64,000 nucleotides of DNA from Homalodisca vitripennis (Eukaryota; Arthropoda; Insecta; Hemiptera; Cicadellidae), in NCBI RefSeq assembly GCF_021130785.1, contig NC_060207.1, forward strand, positions 5,841,001 to 5,905,000, given 5' to 3'. Shown in pieces: positions 22,827-35,259 of this stretch; position 1 is the stretch's first letter; every line of letters begins with the position of its first letter. The notes beneath the pieces are model-generated. The model saw only the letters and a list, made by a program, of their open reading frames with translations. It made no database searches and had not been told where the DNA came from. The position numbers and the translations under genes are program-made.

Positions 22827-22908
22827 AGGTTAGGTTAGGTTAGGTTGGGTTGGGTTGGGTTGGGTTGGGTTGGGCTGGGCTGGGCTGGGCTAGGTTAGGT
22901 TAGGTTAG
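22827..22908 (+). repeat. Interstitial telomere-like tract, TTAGG with TTGGG and CTGGG variants
   Basis: Reads (GGTTA)n, then a run of GGGTT, then GGGCT, then returns to GGTTA units. The 5-bp period is unbroken for about 80 bases, with variants arranged in blocks: TTAGG outside, TTGGG then CTGGG inside. TTAGG is the canonical telomere repeat of most insects. Confidence 0.9.
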
Positions 22909-25900
22909 ACAAGTACACTGCACTGACCAAAGCAGCGTACGCCCAGATAGCGGCTCGCGTCAGCTGATAAGAAAAGATAACTTTTATCTAGATAAGGTCC
23001 ACAATTCATGTTTCTGCTTTTTTAAGATAGTAACTGTCCAATAACTGTTCAATACACGTAAAAATAACTTTCCTGTTTCTGTAGAAAATATATTATGAAA
23101 TTGCGGTCCTCTTCTAAAAAAGACCCCTCAAAACAGTACAATTGTAAACTACCCTGTACAAAACATTTTGTCTTATCTGATCGCAAGTTTCCAAATTATT
23201 AAGTTTTAAAGTTACAATTTAACTGGAAAGCTCCAAAAACTTACATTTTCGTAGTTATCTACTTAAGACCTGGAAGTAAAAACTTTTAATTGGATTTATG
23301 TGATCAAACGCAGAAATATTCCTGTTTTTGTAGCATCTACGTGTTCGTTGGTGGTATAACTGTCATATTCGGGTATATAAACTTGTTGATCCAAGAGTAG
23401 AGGTATCCTTCTTATAATATGTTTTTTTCCTGTTGCATGTAGAAGGTTTGCAGTCGATAAAACTGTAGAAGACCACAGAGAGAATGCTTAAAGTTACAGC
23501 ATTCTGAGTAAAGAACACCATTAGCAAATTTAAAAAGATTTCTTTACTTAAATAGAAATGTTAATCCATCCTCTAGATCATATGAAAAACCGCAATATAT
23601 CTTATTTCAGTGTTAAACGCATTGCCATTCTTATGTCTCCGTGAAACGTGCGAGAGAGTGTTGTACTGTATAAGAGTGGCAAAAATATAAACATACCTTC
23701 AATTATTTTGATGTTATTGACTCTTAGCTATACTTAGATGTTTATGTCAATTATAATAAAGAATTGTTTACCATTTAGTAAATGGCTCATATGAGAATAT
23801 GTAAGAACTGCCAATGTCATGATTGGAAAACGAATGAGAGCAGCGAACTGTGATTGGCCATCGGAACTGGTGATATGTTCCAATCTGAGTTACAAATACC
23901 GATTTAGGTGAAATGCAGGTGTGCAAACAAACATTTCTGATTCAAAATTTACCACTCTTAAATTCCGCAAACTTAGTAGTGGCTAGTCTAAGTAAATTAT
24001 GTATCTACAAATATAAAATAATTAACAATTCCTTACAATAACTGGAGTACGTAATCGATATCCTATTACGCAATGTACGTGAGACATTTTCCATTTTAAA
24101 AGCCTCAAATGGATTTCTGATTTAAATTTTTTACACCCATCCGCGTCCAACATACGAAAAATAAACTAAAATAAAATACATTTCCACAGCACGACATGAA
24201 ATATAAGGTGTGCACGGCTTTAAGGAACAGATAAACCTATTGGATATGAGTCGATAACTTGCTAACAAACGGACACCAATGCTCCGTTAATACAGTTGGA
24301 GGAGAGATCTGTTTATCTTTGTACAAACTATCCAGGACCTCTTGCAACTCTGCTCATATACCTCCCGTGTAAATTTCAAATTCGAATTTATTCTTGTTGC
24401 CTCAGTGATAGTTTACCAAGAGAACAGAGCATCTCCGACCGATGCATAATAACCTGAACTACAGGGAAAACACGCAATATCCATTCCTTTACCTCTCTTC
24501 TAAAATAAATGTCATAGACATCCTTACGTGTTTACAACAAGAAGAATATAAACCAATTACGGACTATCTCTGCAGACTATCCAAAGCAGAGCGAGGATTC
24601 TTGTAAATGATATTCCTCAGAGTAACGATGATGTGGAACATCCATGGAATGACTGTGTCGAAAATAAGTGCTAAATCTAAAAATAAAAGAATCTGACCGG
24701 AGTACACTTGCAGTTTCATGCGGATCATCTGCCACACCAACCGCCGCAGGTAGGTCCTTGTATCTAACCTAAAAAAGTACATAGATATATTGTAAGTGTA
24801 AATGTTCTGCCAGAAACGACCTTAGACAGATGCTGATTGAGCACCTTCCTGATTGGGAATTACCTGCTATTTTAGCCTCCAATCCCGTTTTGAACCTTTC
24901 CGAGCAAAACTGAACATTTACATCACCTGCTTTCGCCGAGAAACATCAGGGCCTATCATAGTACAAATAGCTCTATTACAATTTGGGCAGTCAAATTGCA
25001 CGTTAAAACATTAACATCAACATGAAAAATGTCAGGAAGAGGAGAATTCATGAGAGGGTTTGAATCATCCTTGAGAAGGTGCTTTAAGAAAACCCGCACT
25101 TAAAATACCATTGTTGCACAATCGAAACGTTACGTTATTCATAGTTAGTTGCTTGAAAGCATTAAAAACCAAGTCATTTCTAGAATTTAGACAGCTCACC
25201 GAGTTTATGTGTATTAAAGATAGACAAAATTATGTTAGTAACATATTAATTCTTAAACTGCAAACACATATACACTTGTGTGCATGGACAGCGTCAAACA
25301 ACTACGCCACGAGGCTGAGCATCAAACTAATTTATACTTTAACGTGGTACTGCGGTTGATTTACGCCGCCATATTTCTACCATGAACCGCAAACCCAGCG
25401 TAAAGTGGTTAGCTTTACTATTATAGGTGTACTAGTTCATGTTCGTTACATCGCAGAGTTCGCCCCACATCTGTCAATCAGTGGGTGGTCCCCTGAACCT
25501 TTTAAGGAAAGAGGTTCGCATCTATAACAAGATATATCACGAATTGATCAACTCTGCTCGTCGAGCAGCTCGACTCTCGCGGCAGGTGCCAACGTTCGCT
25601 CCGTGTCGCGACTGGCTCTCAACGGCTCAGGGAAATGTCATCTGCGATGTTTAGTTTACACCAACAGATAATATGAGTTGAGAAAATATTTTAAAGACGA
25701 ATTTATTGACTTTCATGGGTACTTGCACGTGTTGCACGCCTTCGGAAACAAAAGCGTTTTGTACAAAGAGGAAAGTTACGTTGTACTAGGAATTGTTACT
25801 GCGTAATATTCTTGAATCTATCTTAAGTCTACAAGACTGGCTTTTTAATCACCGGTTGTCACTAAGGCCATTTTTTGTACAAGAATATTGTACATTTCGT

Positions 25901-26333
25901 TAATTTACTGAGGTATTAATAAGTGGTTAGAATCACTCAAAGTTGAGATACAAACTTTATTCTGTAACGAGATGGCTCTACATTATTGTTTACAACAAGT
26001 AGTTTGGAAGACTATACTCCAAGGTCACATGTATGACCCCGTAAGAATTTTCAGTTTTTTAAATTCTAAAAAGCATTATTTCTGCTGAAACACTGCTGTC
26101 AAAGAAAACAATTTTTCAATAAAAAATAATTAGGCTACAAATATTTATATAAAATATTGGTTTAAATTTTGAAAAAAACACAGTGAAAAGTGTACCGGAA
26201 TAGACAGGAGATGTGTTTTAAATAAAAGTCGTTTGACAGGTATTTGGTCTTTCGAGCTTATGTTAGTTTGGTCATTTAAACGCGTACGTGACAGATACGG
26301 CGAAATACAAAATAATATAATCGTAAAAAGTAA
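22909..26333. other. AT-rich intergenic sequence
   Basis: No gene, repeat or RNA is supported. A patch at 25430-25660 has higher GC, a CAGGTG E-box and a 71-codon ORF of no recognised family; it could be a small regulatory element. Confidence 0.45.
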
Positions 26334-26415
26334 GGGCTGTGTGGTGTAGTGGAAGCACACTATAAAGTGAGAGATCCGGGTTCGAGTCCCGGCGAAGCAA
26401 GTACTTTTTGTGATT
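26334..26415 (+). mobile_element. tRNA-derived SINE head
   Basis: GGCTGTGTGGTGTAGTGG provides an A box, and the T-arm at 26377-26393 (CCGGG, loop TTCGAGT, CCCGG) is perfect and contains the B box GGTTCGAGTCC. The acceptor halves (GGGCTGT and CGAAGCA) do not pair, and the anticodon arm CAC-TATAAA-GTG lacks a 5-bp stem with a 7-base loop, so this is a SINE promoter rather than a tRNA gene. A TTTTT stretch follows at about 26404. The element's 3' end is unclear, and the LINE at 26543 begins soon after. Confidence 0.65.
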
Positions 26416-26542
26416 CAATTACTGAAAAATTATATTATATTTGTATTTTATACATAACTACAATACCGTTGCGGTACCGGTGGTTCATCTGTAGGATTGG
26501 CAGTACCTTTAATTTGATGACGTCTTGTACCCAAATATCGCT

Positions 26543-27806
26543 AGTATCAAATCAAATCAGTTTTTTATTGCCGGAACATTATACAACGCATGGCAAATGT
26601 CATATTTTTACTGGCTAAAATTTTTGTCAAACACACCACAGGAAATCTCACTCAAACATACAATTTTGCATACGTACCTACATCCATTCATTTACGAATT
26701 ATTCCCACTTCCAGCGACGAATTTAGTCAGTCTTTTTAATTAGTGGTCTTCCAATCATAAGCAAAAAACTCGTCAACATTATAAAATGTTTGTGACACTA
26801 AAAAGCGTTTCAAACGAGTTTTTAACACTTTGAGTGTTGAAGTGTTTTTAATTGAATCTGGTAACTTATTGACGAATTGAACACCTGCCTGTGAAGGCAA
26901 GCGTTCATAAACCACCGTTCTGTGTCTACCAGTTCGGTAGTTATCTCTGCCTCTAGTCTCATACACATGTATGTCTCGGCCTTTCGTCATGGCACATTTA
27001 GACATACAAAACAGAGTTGTTTCCAAGATGTAGAGACTGGGCAGCGTCAACAGTTGCACATTTTTGAAGGCTTCCTTGCACGACTCTCTAAATTTCAACT
27101 TAGCGATAATGCGGATCGCTTGTTTTTGCAGCTTGAACACTCTCAGGAATTGATTGTTTGCACAAGCTCCCCACAACACCAGCCCGTAAGTGAGGTGGGG
27201 GTAAATCAAGCCATAATACGCCATCATCAGAACTTGAGTCGGGCAGTATTTGGCTAGAGACCTCAAAACATAAATGCCTGAGGCCAATTTAGAGCAAACG
27301 TGGTCTATGTGATCGTTCCAAGTCAACCCTCGATCTAGGTATATTCCCAGGAATTTCGAGCAATATACTTCTTCCAGCATAGTGTCAGCCAACATAACAG
27401 CTGGCTCGTCATGACTATCTACTGGTCGTAAAGCAAAATGTATAAAATTGGATTTTGCAGAATTTGTTTTAAGATTGAGGCTGTTAAAATTTTGGACACA
27501 GTTGTTGATTTCAACAAAACTCTGCTGTTCCAGAGTCAATTTTGATTTGTTAGTGAAACAGAGAGTCGTGTCATCAGCATACTGCACTAGTCTTCCGTGC
27601 AGACGTGATGAACCTACATCATTGACATAGATCAGGAAGAGAATTTGACTGAGAATTGAGCCCTGTGGGACACCATAACTCAGGTGAATTGGTTCAGATA
27701 ATTTGTTTGAGATCTGAACAATTTGAGTTCTGTGGCTTAGAAATGATCTGAGCCACTGGAGAGGCACGCCTCGGATGCCACGAGATTCAAGTTTGTCAAG
27801 CATTGT
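26543..27806 (-). mobile_element. 5'-truncated non-LTR retrotransposon (jockey-like)
   Basis: Minus-strand insertion. Its 3' end has a 3' untranslated region, an AATAAA signal (complement at 26564-26569) and a short TGATT-type tail at 26546-26559. Sequence homology to reverse transcriptase stops abruptly near 27806 without the upstream fingers or the endonuclease, the usual result of incomplete reverse transcription. The 355-codon frame is uninterrupted, so it is the youngest LINE piece in the window. No convincing target-site duplication was found. Confidence 0.88.
26736..27803 (-). CDS. Non-LTR retrotransposon reverse transcriptase, C-terminal 355 residues
   Basis: RNA-directed DNA polymerase of a jockey-group LINE. 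Visible blocks: LDKLESRGIRG (residues 2-12, finger/palm), GVPQGSILSQILF (44-56; the usual GP after the first L is SQ here), catalytic YADDT (75-79), LNLKTNSAKSNF (109-120), KFLGIYLDRGLTWNDHI (150-166), then the thumb and a C-terminal part with LVLWGA and a terminal FYNVDEFF. The listed Met is simply the first in the surviving frame; the true N-terminus (endonuclease and first palm block) is missing, so no active element could be made. There is no RNase H domain. Confidence 0.88.
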   Translation of the reverse strand: MLDKLESRGIRGVPLQWLRSFLSHRTQIVQISNKLSEPIHLSYGVPQGSILSQILFLIYVNDVGSSRLHGRLVQYADDTTLCFTNKSKLTLEQQSFVEINNCVQNFNSLNLKTNSAKSNFIHFALRPVDSHDEPAVMLADTMLEEVYCSKFLGIYLDRGLTWNDHIDHVCSKLASGIYVLRSLAKYCPTQVLMMAYYGLIYPHLTYGLVLWGACANNQFLRVFKLQKQAIRIIAKLKFRESCKEAFKNVQLLTLPSLYILETTLFCMSKCAMTKGRDIHVYETRGRDNYRTGRHRTVVYERLPSQAGVQFVNKLPDSIKNTSTLKVLKTRLKRFLVSQTFYNVDEFFAYDWKTTN

Positions 27807-30490
27807 AACATGTAGTATCTCTTACAGTCATTAGAATAAGTTACAGTTTTCGCCCCCTTACTATCCCCACCTTGACATACTCGTGAGTTCGCATATGGAT
27901 ACAACCAAGTACAATTGCACTCTCCATTGTGAGGAAACCCTTTCAACATCCAAAACATAATATTTCAAGTCTCGCTATCAAATATTTAGTTTTGAGTCAA
28001 TATGTCTGATATCATAGATTTCAACGTGTTCTCTCGACTGGATTTAAAACATGCAAAACACTTTTATAGAGCGTATTCATGTTCGATAGACTCGCATGAG
28101 ACAATAATAGAAATAATTTTAACAATTTTGAATCTAACAAAAATATTCATTTGATTTATGGTTTTTCATGGATTTCTACTGATTTCTAAAAACTAAGTAA
28201 AACCATGTTATACTGCGATATGAATACATCATATACGTTTTATGTGTGTGTAATACATAATACGTAATAAATAATGGAGTGTGTCGTAAGATGTTGGCAC
28301 AGATTTAAATGGTAAGCACAACAACGAGCAAAAAACCCTTAATGAATATATGAGTACTTGCACTTTGTTTTGCCTATGTGTCTTTAAATCGCCTCTTGGA
28401 AACGCTGAATAATATTAAATTTTAACTTGAGAGTTGTGTTATGCTAAACAAAAGTACGTTAAAAAGTTAGATCAATAATATAACTCCCATTATCAGATGA
28501 TTTATAAATTTAAAAAATGAAATATTTCGAAAAATCAACTCTCAACTACTAAAACTGCCACAACTCATTGATTTGTCAACCAATTTACACTGCTAAGATA
28601 TCCTTAGATTTGGCATGAAATACTCAACAAAAGAGAATTTTCCAAATCTGTTGATAAATTGACGTTTTCAGCATATTTATTTCAGAGCTTTTTAAACTGC
28701 TCCATCTCAAAACAAAAAGCAGATAGTATTTATGTATTGTCACTTTGATTATACGAACATAACTACCCGTTTAAAGGTATTCACATTAATAGTTTAATGT
28801 TTTTTAGAAGACATTTTAAGACTAAAACACATACAAACGAACACTAAAAAAAGTGAGATAGAACATGTGTTTATATCAACTTTATCTGTCTAAAAAAGCT
28901 GAAGTTATGCATTCTCTCTTGAAACACCTACTTACATATAAACAATTAAACACCTACATACACTTATTGCACCTTGTTTTATAACAAGTTTTAATGATCG
29001 CACTGACAATTACATTATTTAATGATTACTAAAGCTTACTGTTTAACGATCTTGTCGAGCCGTAAGGGTTTGCAATAAACATTGTGTATATTGTAGCATT
29101 AAACAATCAGCATTCATAACTATCATCAGCCCATTTTTGTGCACATACTGGAGAACGTAAAATATTAGTTCTGTTGTTCTCTAAACATTGTTTTATAGGA
29201 TTTATTATCGGGGTGAACATTGACCGTAAGCGACTCCCTGGACAGGTAAAGATGAGCTTATCGTTTTTATTTAAAAAAAAGGAAATTAATCTACGTAAAG
29301 TGTTTTACTCTTTATATACCATAGAAAATTGCTCTGATTCGACATAAAAAGCGAGAAACAACCATGTAAACAAAATGAACAATTGTGTCTACTTTTAACA
29401 TGTTACAAAATGAAAACAATTTAGAACATATTATAGCCTACTCTCTAATCAAAAGTTCGGATACCCGAGTGTAAAGGTAAATCACAAACTCACCAGTAGC
29501 ATTAACGTGACAGTTATGATGAAATTTAGCTTGTTTATTTTTGTATTAAAATTTAAAGAAAATATATTTACAAATTTGATACTAATAACAATATTACCTG
29601 TGTTTTGCCGCATATCAGTCTAAACTTCAACTTTGAAAATTCATAACTCCAATTACAGAAATTTATGATGAAACCAAGATACAAGTTTTTATTTAAATTA
29701 CCAACAACTTTTATTCTTGACCAGTCGAATCAAAAAGAAACTGCATAGATCTTTAGGAATTTTCAAAGTTATTGTATTGGGCATATAAGTTTGTAAATCA
29801 CTATTTAAGACGTTAACTTGTTCACCAATTTAATTGAGCAGATTTTGTCAATAATACCATTAAAACAGACTACGTTTTAATTATTGTCGATGTGGACTAT
29901 TTTCATGAATTAAGAAGTTTGTTCTTGTATAGGAGTCTCACGCAACTAAAATTTAGTAGAATTCTGGCTTAATGGTCTATTATTAGGAGAGGAACAAAAC
30001 TGGTAAGCTTCATTTTTATCCTAAAAAATAAAAATACTGTCTTTAAAAAGCATATAGATATATTGTAAGTGTAAGTTTATAATTATGTTGTAATTTGAAT
30101 GTAAACTTACTAGAAATTTATAAGTTGAGGTTCATGGGCGGTAACAGTTAATGAATTAATCGCATGCATTAAGCCTCTTTGTGGCCTGCCGTACCATGAG
30201 TCTGCATATGTGTTATTACTTTTTTTAATGTCCAAATATAATATTTAATGTGTTACTTTACTATTTTGTTCAGCAAGTCGCCTGTTTCTCCACTATAAGT
30301 CGTGATTCTCTGTTAATTTAGTAGTTTCTCAGGAATAAGTTATCAGATAATTGGTGTTTTTAAAATTGTATACCTTTCTTCACATTCTACATAAAGAAGT
30401 AAACCAAACCTGCCATATTTATTTTTTATATTATATTTATTAACATTCCATGGCCTAAAAATAGCCTATCAATATTCAAAATATATATTT
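27807..30490. other. AT-rich intergenic sequence
   Basis: At 27963-28005, ATTTCAAGTCTCGCTATC followed by TTAGTTTTGAG resembles the TTTCAAG..TATAGCTCATTT module of the dispersed family. The rest is featureless. Confidence 0.45.
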
Positions 30491-31539
30491 CAGTTTTAAT
30501 GTGGGATTTTATAGATCCACGACTGTGAACCGTTGTTGGTCTTATGAAAGTCTAGGATATTCCCATAGTCAGACCGTAAACTCTCGATTCCCAAACCGAA
30601 ACTGTAAACACACGAGTATAACCATTGCTGCAAATCCACATCACTCCCCAGAGTGTCTAAGGTCCTATGGGCATAGCCACCTCTAATGTTGTATCCAAAA
30701 TCGGTGGCCAAACCCCTCACTACCTAAACGCCTTTTACATTTGTAACGTAAAAGCTTCTTATTCACAAATTTTAAGGTGGTGGGATTCTACCTTAGAGAT
30801 AATTGAGATTATTATCTCAATTTTATTCTGTCTGAATTTGTCTAGACAGGACGGTATAAACTGTCCTACTTATCTCAGATGCCGAAATTATCATCGATCA
30901 GACTGTTGATTTCGTGTGAACTGAGAAGATTTTCGTGTATTTCAAATAAGGGGAGTCAAAATGTCCTCCAGATGTCAAAGCTACCCCGTAGTGTGTATGT
31001 GTGCGTTTGCAGCTGAGGAGAGAAGAATCACTTAATAGTTACTTGGACGTAAACTCGGCTCTAGGTTCGCGGAAGGAATCCTGCAAGACCTAAACAGTAG
31101 AGTACCTTGGCAATACTACCACGATTAGTAACTAACACCATTTCTGTACTCAAAACAACACGATAAGTTCTTAGTTGTTTTCGTGTTGCGTCGTTTCGAC
31201 ATCAGAGAAACCCAGGATACAAAAGTGCTCAATTTCGCTTGCCCAGCAGAATTGAAGTGCAATCTAGATTAAGAGGTGTCTTCATTGTGGATCTGCAGGT
31301 GGCAATTACTAATTAGTTTTTTCAAGGTACTCTTGCTGGATATCTTCGCACGGACATGGACTACATATTCCAGGAGTCAAGTCTGTGACTGTCACTCCAC
31401 CAGACAAATTTCAATGCTCGAACTCTGAAGTAAAACGAGGAATTTAATTATTTGCTACACGAGCTTCGATGCCATAGATCATTCAGATCATTCTTCAGGA
31501 GCTCTCCTCAGAGGGGATTAAGGGTGATGCTCTCATTAA
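30491..31539. other. Intergenic with small ORFs, nothing recognised
   Basis: Overlapping ORFs of 60-80 codons occur on both strands at 30496-30909. The minus-strand 74-codon one is free of low-complexity sequence but matches nothing I know. Confidence 0.4.
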
Positions 31540-32210
31540 ATGACCATGTGAGGTTCGCAGTGCGGATTCTAACGACCGGCGGCCCAGCGCGGCGAGCGGA
31601 AGTAGCGAGGACGCTGTGTACTGTGACTCGCGCCGGCGCCGAGATAGCAGATACAGTACACCACATGATTACCCCCGGCGTAACCGGTAACCGGTAACCG
31701 AGAGTACGTAGACCGGCCAATTATGGCGCCGGAGATGCTATAACTAATTATTGCGATAACTCTAATAAGTGAATCGTGGCAGTCGGTATTTGCATACAAA
31801 TTATTTGCCAACACGCCAGCAGTGGACGAGCTTTACGCATTTATTTACTTTTTGTCAGATAAGGTGTACATTTAAAAGTAGATGAACGTAAATTACTTAA
31901 TTACATGTAAGCGCGATTCGGATCTTACGCTTTTCGGCCGCTCCAGCCCATTACATGGAACGCTTTTATTTCGGTTGTCGCTACACGAAATCGGAAATGC
32001 GGTTTTTATTCAAATCGAGGTGGGAGGTTCACCGTAGCATTCATCACTCACATGCATCGCTCATGATGTTCGCCGCCGCTTATCTCGGAATTTATAATTA
32101 AATATTAGTGTATTAGACCGAATAATGCGCACTACGAGGCAGTATCATGATTACACGGGAATTGCATACACAGCTCTACCAATGTGCATGAATGCGGCTG
32201 TTTCAAATCA
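31540..32210. promoter_or_regulatory. Candidate conserved regulatory island E (strongest)
   Basis: About 650 bp of high-complexity sequence with a CpG-rich left part. Motifs: TAACCGG three times in tandem (31680-31700, Grainyhead-like), TAATTA cores (31745, about 31897, about 32094), a perfect POU octamer ATTTGCAT (about 31788-31795), GATA sites (TCAGATAAG near 31855 and the complement of CCGAGATAAGCG near 32072-32083), and TTTAT Caudal/Hox-type sites. No coding potential is convincing. The density of developmental transcription factor motifs suggests an enhancer; this is inference. Confidence 0.35.
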
Positions 32211-32819
32211 CAGATACTGGAAATAATACAAGCGTTTTCTGTTTGAATGTACATTAATTAGAAGATATTATAATTACTTCATAAATTCATAAAATGTTAC
32301 TTTTCATAAAGTGTTGTTATTATTTATAACATTTCAATTTAAAAAAGGGTTATTTTCTTGCAATCTATGGTACAAATCTACATCATGAATAAGTTGTACC
32401 ATTGATATTGTTCAAATATACACATTTTTCCTTATCCTCTCAAATTCAATATTATTTGATACTTGGATAGTTTCTTCATTTCTGACTTTCAATTTGAATA
32501 CATTACTGGTAAGTTATTGAGAGTTCGTGTGGTTTGACTTGACTTGGTTATTTCCACCCTTAAAAACTTTTCAAAAAAATGTTTATGCGATTTTAAACAG
32601 TTTAAAGTTTCTCACAGTCGCGTTTCTCTCAATTTTGGCACGTTTTCGGTTACTCAGAGGTTCACATCATTAGACCCTCAACCAACGTTTATAAGAGCAA
32701 ACGCTGAACTCCGCTTGTTGTTCTGGGTTTACGACCGTATCGCCTTTGAAAGCCAAAGGTCAACAAGTGAAGTTCTGGATGATCAGAAACATCGGGTTTT
32801 ATAATGCTACTCTGCAGTT
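32211..32819. other. AT-rich spacer, nothing recognised
   Basis: No supported feature; an 86-codon ORF at 32544 has no family match that I know. Confidence 0.45.
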
Positions 32820-33130
32820 AAAAGGCTGTAGCCTGTTCATTGAGGGGGACAAGAGGGTGTTGTAAAGTTGTCAAGATAGGGATCGGACACCCTCGACTGC
32901 TACGTCTCCATTCTGGTCGGGGACCGGGGTCACCCTCACGGATATTTATTGTTATCTGGGTGTTGATAGCCGAACTGTTCCACTCGACTGCCGGGCAGCC
33001 AAATAAATTATCGGGACTCACGCGTTCCCACTGACTTTGACCTGACTACATGATAACTGAATTAACGCACCTCGCGGTCCGAGGACACCCGCCGGTGAAG
33101 AATCTCGGAGCCACTGCGGATTTACAGTTT
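32820..33130. promoter_or_regulatory. Candidate conserved regulatory island F
   Basis: A GC-rich block with GATA-type sites (TGTTATCTG, ATTATCGG, TGATAACTG) and CpG-rich stretches, resembling islands C and D in texture. Short ORFs on both strands have no domain. Confidence 0.25.
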
Positions 33131-35259
33131 TGGAAAAGCGATTGAATACAAATAAGGAAATAAACAAGCAAGGACTATAGCATTAGGCGCGGACGTGGAT
33201 GGAGAATTCCAGAGAAGATGCCGATTTGCGGTTTAGAACGACAAACAAATATAAACGTGGTTGATGTAATCCTTGACTAATTATTGTTTTTATAATTCAA
33301 ATGTAAACATATTTACTTTTACGTATATACCATATAGTAACACTATTGTAACATGTAATATCGTCAATGCTGTTACTTAAAGAACAGTATAACTTTATAA
33401 ATGTAAAAACAGAAATGTTATAATTAAAATAAAAAACTGTACCGACGCAATACCAAAAAGTCTTTTCTTTAGTTCTTGGTTAAACAGACATTCTCTTTGA
33501 AATTATTGGAAAACAAATAAACTAACAGTACATCAAAGATATTAAAGTTTATTTGTCACTCGAACAAATACGGTGTTATAACATTAATAAGAGTTGAACA
33601 ATTATATTGTGGTTATTTAGTAATGGATTAAATAACCATTACATGCAAACCCTATAAAGATATATAAGTACGGATATAAACGCAAATTAAATGCAATAAA
33701 TTGAATAAAAGTAAACATTAATAAATACCAACCACGTGGATGTATATTGCAACAGCTGGAAATTGGCTATAAAACCTTGAAACAAACCATAGATAATGGC
33801 TGTAATAAAATGAGCAATCAACTTGTGATACTAAAGAAGACTTTCTTGTGTGGAGTCATGGTTACCAGAGTGCGAAGGAAACATTGTACTTTGGTAACTA
33901 TAGGATCCATGAGAGGCTCGCGGAATACTTTCAGAAAAAATACAAAGAAAAATTAACATAGTACAAAAATGTATCCATATCTACAAAAAGAAAACTGACA
34001 TATTCTCTTTAAAGCATTATTTCGCAGTTAAATTATTCTGCATATTATTTATTATTCCTTACACTATTATTATTCTGTATTAAAAAGGAGACTGATTTTG
34101 AAGAAATACATTTTTGGTGATGACATTTATTTTTCAAAGTACTATTGTAGTTTGAATTGTTATTGTTTTATGTGCAGAAAACTGCACAGCTCATACAGAT
34201 TTAGAGAGATCATTAAGGTTCCAGTACTGAACCTTGTGAAACTCCGTTTGATGAAACTAAAGCAGTATAGGAGTAAGACTTGAGGCAAGATAATCTGTTT
34301 TATTGACATTTTTAATGTAGAGAAGTTCTTAATTTATCCTTTAAATCGTTGAATGATTATTTAGATAAGAGTAGATCATTGTTTACATGGTAAAAGACAT
34401 TGTTTACATGTATAGCTTTTGGGATCTCATTCAGAAATGTGTGCAGAGTAGCTAATATTTATATTTTCGTAGGACTCGATTTTTAAAACAATGAAATCAT
34501 GAGTTGCTTATGGATAAATAATAGTTTATGGTAGAAACTAAGAGGAAGAGATAAAGTTAAGTAAAAACATAAAGTTAAGTTAAAGTGGAAAACGTAAAAA
34601 GTTATGAAAGATTAGTTTTGTTACGAGTCTACTGAATTGAATTTAGCATATGATGAATATAATTTTTAATTGCGCCTGCGTAATGTTCACGACCGTTAGT
34701 AAAATTATTAATATGACTCAAATGGAATTCATAATTTACATTGAAGACTTACCTATACCCATTATTATCAATGTGCTTTACAATTTTCATACGTTACAGT
34801 AAGTACTATGTAACACACATCAGTTACAAAAATTATATATTTTTATTCAACTCAACACAAATATACATAGTATTACATAGAAACTGAAATCCTTCCGCAA
34901 TAAAATGCTTAACATCACATTTCTGATATTTTTAATGTTGTTTTATTAAATTCACTGGTTTGGTATTTAGTGAGGAGGAAGGGTTGATAGGATTGTTCCG
35001 ACATCCACAAGGTTGATTGTTTTTATCAATTAGAACTATTTATCCATTTATGCAACATGTTTTCCTGTTGGACGCATATTTTTAAACCACTCAACATTCC
35101 AATAACTTAGATATGGAAATCAGTATGATCTAAGTTAACACTATTTTTTCTAAACAAAAAGCGGTATACCATCGTAGATCATATACGTGTGGGTGTCCCT
35201 TACTGAAAGAAAATATTAACCCGTACTAAATAAATCTCTAAACTGTTATACTATTTGCT
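33131..35259. other. AT-rich intergenic sequence
   Basis: Nothing recognised apart from a small direct duplication of CATTGTTTACATG near 34378-34410. Confidence 0.45.

Noticed and set aside
26334..26406. Functional tRNA gene with a perfect T-arm
   Set aside because: The acceptor strands do not pair and the anticodon arm lacks a 5-bp stem and 7-base loop; it fits a SINE promoter.
26922..27257. 111-codon plus-strand ORF
   Set aside because: Antisense shadow of the reverse transcriptase frame at 26736-27803.
30496..30720. 74-codon minus-strand ORF as a host exon
   Set aside because: No flanking splice sites or known domain, and a comparable ORF on the opposite strand; not enough support.
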